Assembly (NCBI RefSeq): GCF_024497955.1
Contig: NZ_JANHKP010000002.1
Span: 372,001-436,000 of the forward strand
From: Streptomyces sp. C10-9-1
Lineage (GTDB): Bacteria; Actinomycetota; Actinomycetes; Streptomycetales; Streptomycetaceae
Direction of reading: 5' to 3'
Length of the DNA stretch: 64,000 nt
Both the position numbers and the translations under genes were made by a program. The notes beneath the pieces were generated by a model. That model saw nothing but the letters and a program-made list of their open reading frames with translations. It searched no databases and was not told the DNA's origin. Of the stretch, positions 25,701 through 33,164 are shown piece after piece (positions within the stretch are counted from its first letter, which is position 1; every line of letters begins with the position of its first letter).

Positions 25701-27853
25701 AGCAGGGCCAGTTCGGCGGCGAACTCCGCGTGCCCCTCCCGCTCGACCAGCTCGCGGCGGCGCGCGTCGAGTACGGCGCGGGCCCGGTTCACCGCGCCCA
25801 GGACCTCGGCGATCCGCTCCAGGACGCCCGTGCGCACCACGGCGTCGCCGAACTCCAGCCCGGTGACCACCTCCGTGAGCGTCCGCAGCCCGCTGTCGAT
25901 GCCGTCCAGCCGCTCCGCGACCGGTACCGCCGCGGCGGCCGTGGGGACTTCCTCCGCCTGTGCCGACAGCTCCTCGATCTCCTCGCGGTGGCCCGCGAAG
26001 GCGTCTGGGCGCTCCAGGAAGGCGATCGCCCGCTGCGCGAACGAGGCGATGTCCGCCTCCGTCCCGGTCACCAGTTCGTCCACGCGTGCGGTGTCCGCGT
26101 AGCGCAGTTCGCGCAGCGTCAGCAGCTCGCCCTGCGCACGGCGCAGCTCCGTCAGCCCCTCGACCCAGTCGCCCGCCGTGCGGGGGGTCCCGCCGCGCAG
26201 CCGCCGCACCAGCGAGGCGGTCCGCTCGGACGCCTCCGACAGCGCCTCCGTCGCCTGCGCGGTGAGCGCCCGCACCGTCGCGAACTCCTCCACGACCCGG
26301 GCCGCGGTGTCCCGCACGGCCTCCAGCGGGGTCCGCAGGTCGACCACCCCGGTGTCGCCGAGCCAGTGGTAGGCGTCGCCCGTCCGCGTCGCGGAGGCCA
26401 GCAGCGCCTCGTACACGGCCACGGTCGGGGTCGTCTCCGTCGCGGCCCGGACCACCGACAGGCAGTCGGCCACGGCGCGCACCAGCTCGGCGTTGCCGAT
26501 CCGGGACAGCGGGCCCTCGCCCGGATCGGCCGCGGCGTGGGTGTCCGACACGAACGGCGAGGCCCAGCGCTGTACCGGGTGCACCCGGGACGGCTCGTCG
26601 TCGCGGGGCCGGAGCACCAGCAGGCTGCCGTCCTCGAACAGGGCGTGGCCGCGGCACAGCAGCGGCGCCTCGACCGACTTGCGGATCCTGTTGTACGGCA
26701 GCAGCAGGGCGTCGCCGCCGTCCTGCCCGCGGAAGACGAACAGGGTGTCCTCGCCGTTGGGCGAGTGCACCGTCCGCTCGTGGCGCAGCGAGGCCAGCAG
26801 CTCCTCGTCGACGTCGAAGGTCCGGGCGGCGCCCGTCGCGGCGAGGCAGTACCCGCCGGGGAACACGATGCCCTGGTCGCCGGGGAGCCGCAGACACGCC
26901 TGCCCGACGGCGTCGAGACGGCTGACGGCACCGGTGGTGGTGGCGTAGACGAAGTACCGGTCCCGCTCCTCCTTGTAAGGGCGGACGCGCAGCAGCAGGA
27001 GGGGGCCCACGCGGGCGTGCGCGACCTCGGCGTCCGCCAGCGACTGGAGGGGCTCGTCGACCGGCTCGGAGTGGATCCCCTCGTCGGTCTCCGTGTCGTC
27101 GGAGGTCTTCAGGGTGAGCGAGCCGCCGGCCGTCGAGACGAACAGGTCACCGCCGACGCCGATGTGCGGGTGGCGGCCGAGGACGTGGTCCTCGCGGGTC
27201 GCCGCCGTCCAGGTGACGTCGCAGACGGGCGGGAGCGCGTGGTCGCGCTCGCCGCGCGCGTCGAGGAACCGCGCCCGTACGCCTCCCGCCCCGTCCGCCT
27301 CCAGCGCCCAGCGCAGCACGCGGGTGTCACCCGCCTGCGGGGCGCGTCCCCCGGCCGGTGTCCCCGGGGTCCCGCCGCCGGTCCGGAACACCGCCAGCAG
27401 CCGGTCCTCCACCACCCTCAGGCGCACCAGGCGGGCGTCCCGGAAGTAGCGGTGCAGCGCCTGGAACTCCTGCCGGAAGGCGTGGTCGTCGAGGAGCCCG
27501 GGCACGCTGTCCTCGGGCACCGGTGCCAGGTCGGCGGTGTGCAGGCTCAGGACGTCGCCGACCTCGGCCGTCCCCGCGGCCGTCCCCGCGCGGTCGAACC
27601 CGAACAGCACGAACGGCCCCAGGGCGACGATGTCGCGCGGCAGGCCCGCGTGCTCGGTGCGCAGCCTGTCCGTCCCGGTCAGCCGCAGCTCCGTGGAGCC
27701 GAAGGCCTCGACGCGGAGCGCGTTCAGCGCCTCGGCCCGGCGGGCCAGCTCCGCGGCCTGCGCCCCGAGCCGGTCGCGCAGCACCTCGTACGCACCGGCC
27801 TCCTGCGGGACTGCGTCGCGGTCGGCGGCGGGCCGGGTGGTGGAGGGGGTCAT
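22775..27853 (-). CDS. Giant AAA-type ATPase (1692 residues; DUF3686/'DNA repair ATPase' family)
   Basis: The N-terminal ~470 residues are beta-rich, like a propeller: LGPFVLFGFDRAG, LLAVFRTGG, HPHIGVGGDLFVSTAGGSLTLKT, VHPVQRWASPF. A long helical and coiled-coil region follows (about 480-870; ASLEDREAVNAYFASDP and many Glu/Arg/Ala heptads). Then a mixed region leads to the AAA module at about 1230-1600. Walker A is SPPGYGKTT with K1303, and Walker B is LLYLDDIQHTS with D1365-D1366. Sensor-like elements (FAVCMAGNPYTESGRRFRIPDMLANRADVWNLGD) resemble MoxR/dynein-type AAA proteins. Databases, as I recall, label relatives 'DNA repair ATPase', but nothing here shows DNA binding. It lies 277 bases after the flotillin gene, with a hairpin between them. 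Confidence 0.82.
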   Translation of the reverse strand: MTPSTTRPAADRDAVPQEAGAYEVLRDRLGAQAAELARRAEALNALRVEAFGSTELRLTGTDRLRTEHAGLPRDIVALGPFVLFGFDRAGTAAGTAEVGDVLSLHTADLAPVPEDSVPGLLDDHAFRQEFQALHRYFRDARLVRLRVVEDRLLAVFRTGGGTPGTPAGGRAPQAGDTRVLRWALEADGAGGVRARFLDARGERDHALPPVCDVTWTAATREDHVLGRHPHIGVGGDLFVSTAGGSLTLKTSDDTETDEGIHSEPVDEPLQSLADAEVAHARVGPLLLLRVRPYKEERDRYFVYATTTGAVSRLDAVGQACLRLPGDQGIVFPGGYCLAATGAARTFDVDEELLASLRHERTVHSPNGEDTLFVFRGQDGGDALLLPYNRIRKSVEAPLLCRGHALFEDGSLLVLRPRDDEPSRVHPVQRWASPFVSDTHAAADPGEGPLSRIGNAELVRAVADCLSVVRAATETTPTVAVYEALLASATRTGDAYHWLGDTGVVDLRTPLEAVRDTAARVVEEFATVRALTAQATEALSEASERTASLVRRLRGGTPRTAGDWVEGLTELRRAQGELLTLRELRYADTARVDELVTGTEADIASFAQRAIAFLERPDAFAGHREEIEELSAQAEEVPTAAAAVPVAERLDGIDSGLRTLTEVVTGLEFGDAVVRTGVLERIAEVLGAVNRARAVLDARRRELVEREGHAEFAAELALLGQAVTGGLAAATDPGSCDAQLALLLVAVEDLESRFADSDAFLAELGDRRTEVYEAFAGRRQALVDARSRRAERLAVSAERVLETIARRAASLEDREAVNAYFASDPMVGKVRRTAEELRGLGDGARAEELEGRLGAARQEAARALRDRAELYAGGGSALRLGRHLFTVNTQPLELTLVPHGDGQAFALTGTDYRAPVTGATDAEFARTRPYWEQTLGSENADVYRSEHLAARLLEEHGADALSGSDLPDLVRRAAEGTYDEGYERGVHDHDAVLVLQALLKLHDGAGLLRYPPRARAAAQLFWAYGADEERRSSWARRAVSLARARETFGLAPAVDAFRAELAAELRAWGDRSAGAAADGGDLAAEYLFEELTGGPDGFVTGGAAHALLGSFREAVSGTGYAEDLAGLGDDLGARRQVVENWLGAYARSAGTGDGGSDPAEADDLAEAVAIELCPGLERYTCEAPLTVRVDGLLGEHPRIEGRSMTVRLDELLSRTRHFRLVVVPGFRDYQQRRAALAASERDRLRLDEHRPRVMPSFVRNRLIDEVYLPLIGDNLAKQIGAAGEARRADSNGLLLLVSPPGYGKTTLMEYVADRLGLALVKVNGPALGHGVTSLDPAMAPNATARQEVEKINFALEAGSNVLLYLDDIQHTSPELLQKFISLCDAQRRMEGVWRGETRSYDLRGKRFAVCMAGNPYTESGRRFRIPDMLANRADVWNLGDVLTGKEGVFALSFVENALTSHPVLAPLAGRDRADVDLLVRLAEGDPTARADRLVQPCPPAELDRVLAVLRHVLTARRTVLAVNAAYIASAARSDETRSEPPFLLQGSYRNMNKIVERLSPVMDDAEVAALIEDHYAGEAQTLTSGAESALLKLAELRGTLDAGQAARWAEVKARYVRTLALGGPEGDPMARAVAALGLLADRITAVEAAITRAVDPRAVLSGAGRHAAPVAGTAPAGGPHPDPAARRAAPDAR

Positions 27854-28074
27854 CTGCTGTGCTCGCTTTCCTGCGTCGGCCTCCGGAGAGGGCTCGGACC
27901 GCCGGGCCTGCCGGTCGGGCGCCCGGGCCGGGGCCGGCCACGGACAGGCGCCCGTGCGGGCGGTGGACGGGTCCCCGGGTCCGCCGGGCCTCGTGCCCGG
28001 GGCGGTGGCGGTGCGGCCGCGATCCGGGGATCCGGCCGGAGGGGCCGGGCCGCACGGCCCGGCCCCGGTCGGGT

Positions 28075-28121
28075 GCGGGGCCCGGTACTGTCCACCCCCG
28101 TGGGTCAGTACCGGGCCCCGC
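28075..28121 (-). terminator. Hairpin between flotillin and ATPase genes
   Basis: Perfect 16-bp arms (28075-28090, 28106-28121), with an inner CCAC/GTGG pair in the loop. It starts ten bases beyond the flotillin stop codon. It may terminate or attenuate transcription between the two genes. The stem core is shared with the hairpin at 42999-43036. No gene is seen in the rest of 27854-28130. Confidence 0.7.
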
Positions 28122-28130
28122 GGCGCGCCG

Positions 28131-30215
28131 TCAGCTGTGCGACGCGCCGTTCAGGGGGGCGTTCTCGGCGGCGGGCTTCGATCCGCCGAGGACGGAGGCC
28201 AGCGGCAGGTCCGCCAGGCCCAGGCGGTCGGCCTCCTTCAGCAGCCGGCCGAGCTGGGCGCCGCCGGTGCCACCGGACCGCATGAGTTCCGTCAGCAGCG
28301 CGGACACCGTCAGGTTCTGCACGTCGCCGGTCGAGACGCCGCGCAGGACGGACGTCAGGTCGTCGGTGAAGCTGGAGGACCCGTCCAGCCACGGCCCCGC
28401 CAGGGTCCGGGCCGTCTGCGAGTTGGAGACGAAGGCGTCCACGCCCTTGCCGAGCGCGACCGAGGACATGATCCGGTCGAAGAAGACCGACTCCCCTCCG
28501 ACGATGTTGATGTCGGCGTTCTCCAGACCGGTGGCGAGCACCGTCGCCTGCGCCTCCGCGACCTGGCGCTGCACGTCCAGCCCGGCCATGCGGATGTCCT
28601 TCTCCGCCTCCAGGCGCAGCCGGTACTCCTCGTGTCCGCGCGAGGCCTCGTCCAGCGCGGCCATGGCCGCCGCCTTCTCGGTGAGGCCGGCCGCCTCCGC
28701 CCGCAGCTTCTCGCCGATGGCGGCCGCGTTCGCGGCGCCCTGGGCGCGGACGCCCTCCGCCTCGGCCAGCAGCCGGGCCTGGGCCGCCTCGGCCTCGGCA
28801 CGGCCGGTCCGCTCGATCGCGTCCGCCTCCCTCTCGCGGACCTGCGCCGCGGCGAGGCCCTCGGCCGCCGCCTCCGCCTGGACACCCTCCGCCAGCCGGA
28901 TCTTGGCGCGGGCGTCGAGGTCGGCCGACTTCACCCGGGCCTCCGCCAGCGTGAGCTCCTCGGCCGCACGGTGCACCGCGGCCTGCTCCGCGGCCTCCGC
29001 CGCCTTGATGTCCTTGACCAGCTTCTCCTGCGCCTCGGCCTCGGCCGCGATGACGAGGGCCTGGCGCTCCCGCTCGGCCTCCTCCACCGCGCGCAGCCGC
29101 TTGATGGACTCCTCCTGCTCGGCGACCGTCCGGTCCACGGCGACCCGCTCGCGCACCACCTCGGCGATCTCGCGGCGCTCCGCCTCGACCTCCTTGTCGG
29201 CGGCGATCCGGGTCAGCGAGGTCTCCCGCTCCCGGGCGATGACCTCCAGCAGGCGGTCCTTCTCGATGCGCTCGTTCTCGATGGCGATGACCCGCTCGCG
29301 GTTCTTGCCCGCGACGGCCACCTCCCGGGCCTGGTTCTCGCGCTGGACGCCCAGCTGCTCCTCCGTCCGCAGGAACGCGGACTGGGCGCGCAGCCGCTCC
29401 TCCTCCACGACCCGCGCGGTCTCGGCCTCCTCGCGGGCCCGCACGGTGTCGATCTCGCGGCGCTGCTTGATCTCGGCGTCCGCCTGCCGGCGCTCCAGCT
29501 CCAGGATGGCCTCCCGGGCGTCGACGTTCTGCCGGGTGATCTCCTTCTCCTCCGTGCGCTGGTACTCGTTGGTGCGCACGTGCTCCGTCGCCGTCAGCTC
29601 CGTGATCTTCCGGATGCCCTGGGCGTCGAGGACGTTCGAGGGGTCGAGCTGCTTGAGCGGGGTCTGCTCCAGGTAGTCGATGGCCGCGTCCTCCAGGCTG
29701 TAGCCGTTGAGGTCGGTGCCGATCACCTGGATGATCCGGTCCCGCAGCTCGTCCCGCTTGGTGTAGAGGTCGGTGAAGTCCATCTGCTTGCCGACGGTCT
29801 TCAGCGCCTCGGAGAACTTGGCGTTGAACAGCTCCTGCAGCGTGTCCTTGTCGCTGGCCCGGGCGGTGCCGATCGCCTGGGCGACCTTGACGACGTCCTC
29901 GACGGTCTTGTTGACGCGGACGAAGAACGAGATCCGGATGTCGGCGCGGATGTTGTCGCGGCAGATGAGGCCGTCGCGCCCGGCACGGGTGATGTCGATC
30001 GTCTTCACCGAGATGTCCATGATCTCGGCCTTGTGCAGCACCGGCAGGACGACCTGACCGGTGAAGGTGACGTCCACCTTCCGCATCTTGGAGACGATCA
30101 GTGCCTTGCCCTGCTCGACCTTGCGGAACAGCCGGGTCACGACGAGCAGCAGGCCTACGGCGATGAGCAGGACGGCGGCGACGAGCACGCCGATGCCTGC
30201 GGAGATGGAGTCCAT
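28131..30215 (-). CDS. Flotillin-like SPFH/Band 7 membrane-domain scaffold (YqiK type)
   Basis: Protein of 694 residues, ATG with CGAGGAC upstream. One N-terminal membrane helix (residues 6-27, IGVLVAAVLLIAVGLLLVVT) is followed by the SPFH domain (about 30-215: RKVEQGKALIVSK, VKTIDITRAGRDGLICRDNI, VIGTDLNGYSLEDAAIDYLEQTPL). A very long Ala/Glu/Arg coiled coil (about 220-575) follows, with EAEAQEKLVKDIKAAEAAEQAA and AIERTGRAEAEAAQARLLAEAEG. The C-terminal domain (NADINIVGGESVFFDRIMSS) is conserved in flotillins. Flotillins form oligomeric scaffolds in membrane microdomains. The upstream gene encodes an OB-fold membrane protein, the standard partner of YqiK/FloA. Confidence 0.92.
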   Translation of the reverse strand: MDSISAGIGVLVAAVLLIAVGLLLVVTRLFRKVEQGKALIVSKMRKVDVTFTGQVVLPVLHKAEIMDISVKTIDITRAGRDGLICRDNIRADIRISFFVRVNKTVEDVVKVAQAIGTARASDKDTLQELFNAKFSEALKTVGKQMDFTDLYTKRDELRDRIIQVIGTDLNGYSLEDAAIDYLEQTPLKQLDPSNVLDAQGIRKITELTATEHVRTNEYQRTEEKEITRQNVDAREAILELERRQADAEIKQRREIDTVRAREEAETARVVEEERLRAQSAFLRTEEQLGVQRENQAREVAVAGKNRERVIAIENERIEKDRLLEVIARERETSLTRIAADKEVEAERREIAEVVRERVAVDRTVAEQEESIKRLRAVEEAERERQALVIAAEAEAQEKLVKDIKAAEAAEQAAVHRAAEELTLAEARVKSADLDARAKIRLAEGVQAEAAAEGLAAAQVREREADAIERTGRAEAEAAQARLLAEAEGVRAQGAANAAAIGEKLRAEAAGLTEKAAAMAALDEASRGHEEYRLRLEAEKDIRMAGLDVQRQVAEAQATVLATGLENADINIVGGESVFFDRIMSSVALGKGVDAFVSNSQTARTLAGPWLDGSSSFTDDLTSVLRGVSTGDVQNLTVSALLTELMRSGGTGGAQLGRLLKEADRLGLADLPLASVLGGSKPAAENAPLNGASHS

Positions 30216-30317
30216 GGGAGTCCTCGGGTGAGCGGTGGTCGATGGGGGCGGCCGCGCCGTGGCGGCGCAGGGGCGCCGGCCCGGGACCGGCGGGAGGGTA
30301 CGACGGGGGCGGGTGCC

Positions 30318-30974
30318 TCAGGCGGCGGTCGGCATGCCGGTGCCGGGCAGCTCTCCGAAGGGGGAGAAGGGCGCGACCCAGAAGAACTCGCCGTCCTCGT
30401 CGAAGGCGTAGAGCAGGGCGGTGGCGCCCGCGGACAGGGCGGGCCCGTCCTCGGCCGGGCCGCCGGCTGCCGGCTGCCGCACCTGGACCAGGGCGGTGGA
30501 GCCGTCCGGGGCCGTGACCTCGGCCTGGCCGAACCGGGTGTCCACGCGACCGGTGCGGATGGTGCAGGTCATGCCGATGAAGTCGTGCCGGGACGGCCCG
30601 CGTTCCTCGGGGAAGAGCTTCGCGAGCAGCCGCACGAGTCTTCGGGTCACCCGCCAGGAGACCAGGCACGCGAGCAGCAGGACCGCGCAGGCGAGTGCCG
30701 CGTGCGGGAGGCCCGTGAGCCCGGATCTGTGCAGCAGGACGGCGCCGCAGAGGCTGGTGAACCAGGCCAGGACGACCAGCAGCGAGGCCGCGACGGCGAC
30801 GGGTACCCCCGCGAGGCCCGCGGATCCGGCCCCCGCCGACTCCACGTCGGCGTCGAAGGCCCCGGGTTCCGCGGCGCCGAGGAGCACGAGCAGCCAGAAG
30901 ACGACGACCACCGCGAGAGCGGCGCTGAAGAGGGCGGTGGGGAAGGCGGCCACGGCCGAAAGGAACTCGTTCAC
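30318..30974 (-). CDS. NfeD/YqiJ-like membrane protein with C-terminal OB-fold
   Basis: Protein of 218 residues. GTG 30974 is chosen because GAGAGGGGTGAAG lies just upstream; an ATG 14 codons earlier has no ribosome site. There are three membrane helices (about 12-33, 55-80 and 90-112: LFSAALAVVVVFWLLVLLG, PVAVAASLLVVLAWFTSLCG, AALACAVLLLACLVSWRVTR). A soluble beta barrel follows (FIGMTCTIRTGRVDTRFGQAEVTAPDGSTALVQVRQ) that matches the NfeD/YqiJ OB-fold. Such proteins pair with flotillins (YqiJ with YqiK in E. coli, YuaF with FloT in Bacillus). It is the first gene of the flotillin-ATPase transcript, 102 bases before the flotillin start. Confidence 0.83.
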   Translation of the reverse strand: MNEFLSAVAAFPTALFSAALAVVVVFWLLVLLGAAEPGAFDADVESAGAGSAGLAGVPVAVAASLLVVLAWFTSLCGAVLLHRSGLTGLPHAALACAVLLLACLVSWRVTRRLVRLLAKLFPEERGPSRHDFIGMTCTIRTGRVDTRFGQAEVTAPDGSTALVQVRQPAAGGPAEDGPALSAGATALLYAFDEDGEFFWVAPFSPFGELPGTGMPTAA

Positions 30975-30998
30975 CGCTTCACCCCTCTCCCTGGCCAT

Positions 30999-31091
30999 AT
31001 TGCCGGTTCGCAGCATCCGGCTTTCGCTGCTCTCCGGTGCCCTCCCATGGTGGCAGCCGGATGGACTTGATTACATTGCCGGATTCCGGCA
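30999..31091. promoter_or_regulatory. Candidate operator region between the flotillin locus and the PucR-type regulator
   Basis: The divergent intergenic region is AT-richer than average and contains ATTGCCGG twice (30999-31006 and 31075-31082). The second copy is part of a palindrome TGCCGG-ATT-CCGGCA (31077-31091). Its position between the two starts makes it a candidate site for the adjacent PucR/CdaR protein. Inferred from symmetry only. Confidence 0.4.
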
Positions 31092-31176
31092 GTGTTGATG
31101 CATTCTTTATGCCGGGTCGGCTGCCGGGGGTGCCCGGAAGCCCGGCCCGCACCAACAGGGGGACGGGGCAAGGGAG

Positions 31177-32235
31177 ATGACGACACAGGAGATCTGGGAC
31201 GCGTATCTGGAGGGGTACGCCGAGATCCTCGCCGCCGTCGGCCGGACGGGCCGGCGGCTCAACCGCGACGAACTCGAGAGCCGCCGTGCGCTGGGCGAGC
31301 ACGCGGCCGAGGCGGGGCACGGGCTGCGCGCCCTGGTCATCGGGCATCTGGCCGCCACGCGCTCCTCCTGGCCCGACACCACGTCTCCCGACCGGGTGCT
31401 GGCCGCCGTCCAGCAGGCCGTGGACGCCTTCGCCGAGGGCTACGAGAGAGCGCAGCGCCTCGCGGTCCGCAAGGAGGAGGCGGCCCGCCGGGAGTTCATC
31501 GACGACCTGCTCCACGGGCGAGGTGAGGCGGGCAGGATGGCCCAGCGCGCCGAGCGGTTCGGGCTGCGGCTCGCCCATGCGCACGCCGTGGGCGTGGCCG
31601 TGGGCTCCGAGGCGTACGACGACACCCACCCGGTGACCCGCCGGGTCGATGCGGCGCTCTTCGCCCGCTTCGGCGACCGCCGCATCCTGCTCACGACCAA
31701 GGATGACCGCCTCATCTGCATCGCCCCCGGCGACCAGGAGGAAGTGGTGCGCTACTTCGCCAAGCAGGCGTACGCGGTCACCGAGGGGAGCGGGCGGGCC
31801 GCGATCGGGCGACCGCACCCGGGCCCCGGAGGCGTCGTCCGCTCGTACGAGGAGGCACTCAACGCCCTGAAGCTCGCGGACCGGATGCAGCTCCACGAGC
31901 CCGTGCTCTACGCGGCCGACCTGCTGGTCTACCCCGTGCTCACCCGCGACCGCGAGGCGATGGCCGACCTGGTGCGCAGCGCCCTCGGCCCGCTGCGGGA
32001 GGCCCGCGGAGGGGCCGAGCCCCTGCTGGAGACCCTCCACGCCTACTTCGACGCAGGCTGCGTCTCCGCCCAGGCCGCCCGCCGGCTCAGCCTGAGCGTG
32101 CGCGCCCTCACCTACCGGCTGGAGCGGATCCACCAGCTCACGGGTGCCGACCCGACCGATCCCCAGCACCGCTTCATGCTGCAGACGGCGGCCATCGGGG
32201 CCCGCCTCCTGGACTGGCCGAAGAGGGACCTCTGA
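31177..32235 (+). CDS. PucR/CdaR-family transcriptional regulator
   Basis: Protein of 352 residues, ATG preceded by AAGGGAG. The N-terminal ~110 residues are helical and may sense a signal (RsbT co-antagonist-like in similar proteins). The middle section (about 125-245) is a CdaR GGDEF-like fold (LRLAHAHAVGVAVGSEAYD, LLTTKDDRLICIAPGD). The C-terminal PucR-type HTH is AEPLLETLHAYFDAGCVSAQAARRLSLSVRALTYRLERIHQLTG, typical in both spacing and sequence. It is divergent from the NfeD-flotillin-ATPase genes, so it is a good candidate for their regulator. The effector is unknown. Confidence 0.88.
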   Translation: MTTQEIWDAYLEGYAEILAAVGRTGRRLNRDELESRRALGEHAAEAGHGLRALVIGHLAATRSSWPDTTSPDRVLAAVQQAVDAFAEGYERAQRLAVRKEEAARREFIDDLLHGRGEAGRMAQRAERFGLRLAHAHAVGVAVGSEAYDDTHPVTRRVDAALFARFGDRRILLTTKDDRLICIAPGDQEEVVRYFAKQAYAVTEGSGRAAIGRPHPGPGGVVRSYEEALNALKLADRMQLHEPVLYAADLLVYPVLTRDREAMADLVRSALGPLREARGGAEPLLETLHAYFDAGCVSAQAARRLSLSVRALTYRLERIHQLTGADPTDPQHRFMLQTAAIGARLLDWPKRDL

Positions 32236-32365
32236 GCCCGGGGCCGTACCGCCGCTGCGGCGCGGGTGCCCGGCACCAGCCGGCAGCGCGTCCGTGCCGT
32301 GCGCACCAGGCCCCTGCTCCGGCCCGCCCGGACGCGCCCGGAGGCGGGACTCCCGGCCTCGGCTG

Positions 32366-32391
32366 CCGGCCGGCCCGCGCGGGCCGGCCGG
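32366..32391. terminator. Bidirectional palindromic terminator
   Basis: Near-perfect palindrome with 12-bp arms (32366-32377, 32380-32391) between the convergent PucR-type and TerD genes. Confidence 0.7.
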
Positions 32392-32424
32392 GGACCTGCG
32401 GGCCGGGTCGTCCCGCCCACAGGA

Positions 32425-33000
32425 TCAGATGTTGACGCCGAAGTCCTGGGCGATACCGCGCAGTCCGGAGGCGTATCCCTGCCCCACGGCGCGGAACTTC
32501 CACTCCGCGCCGCTGCGGTACAGCTCGCCGAAGACCATGGCCGTCTCCGTCGAGGCGTCCTCGCTGAGGTCGTAGCGGGCGAGCTCCGCGCCGCCCGCCT
32601 GGTTGACCACGCGGATGAAGGCGTTGCGCACCTGGCCGAAGGACTGCCCCCGGCTCTCGCCCTCGTGGATCGACACCGGGAAGACGATCTTGTCCACCTG
32701 GGCGGCCACGTTCGCCAGGTCGACCTTGATCTGCTCGTCGTCGCCCTCGCCCTCGCCCGTGAGGTTGTCGCCCGTGTGCTCGACCGAAGCGTCGGGGCTC
32801 TTGAGGTTGTTGAAGAAGACGAAGTGCTGGTCGCTCAGGACCTTGCCGCCCGCATCGACCAGGAGGGCGCTGGCGTCCAGGTCGAAGTCCGTGCCCGTGG
32901 TGGTCCGTACGTCCCAGCCGAGTCCCACGATCACCGCGGACAGGCCGGGGGCCTCCTTGGTCAGCGAGACATTGCCGCCCTTGGAAAGGCTCACACCCAT
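32425..33000 (-). CDS. terD: TerD family calcium-binding stress protein
   Basis: Protein of 191 residues, the standard TerD length. It starts [20 protein letters not shown] and has [65 protein letters not shown] provides the acidic calcium ligands, and [22 protein letters not shown], a conserved core strand, follows. TerD proteins are widespread in Streptomyces, usually as several paralogues. They are linked to tellurite, oxidative or membrane stress and to development. It stands alone here, without terB/terC-type partners. GGGGA lies just before the ATG. Confidence 0.96.
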   Translation of the reverse strand: MGVSLSKGGNVSLTKEAPGLSAVIVGLGWDVRTTTGTDFDLDASALLVDAGGKVLSDQHFVFFNNLKSPDASVEHTGDNLTGEGEGDDEQIKVDLANVAAQVDKIVFPVSIHEGESRGQSFGQVRNAFIRVVNQAGGAELARYDLSEDASTETAMVFGELYRSGAEWKFRAVGQGYASGLRGIAQDFGVNI

Positions 33001-33164
33001 GGAAATCCCCTGCTCAATCCGGCGCGGTCAGCGCCACTTGACGACTTCTTTGCCCAACCGGACCAACGCCCGGCCACCCCGCCCGGTTCCCGCTGCCGCG
33101 AGGAGGCGCTCATTTCACCTGTACGGCGTATCCGGGCGGCGGTCCCCCGGCGATCGCGCCCTGC

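Noticed and set aside
22817..28285. A 1822-codon open frame on the plus strand opposite the giant ATPase gene.
   Set aside because: Long antisense frames are common in high-GC DNA. Its composition is Gln/His/Arg-rich without any domain, while the minus strand encodes a clear ATPase.
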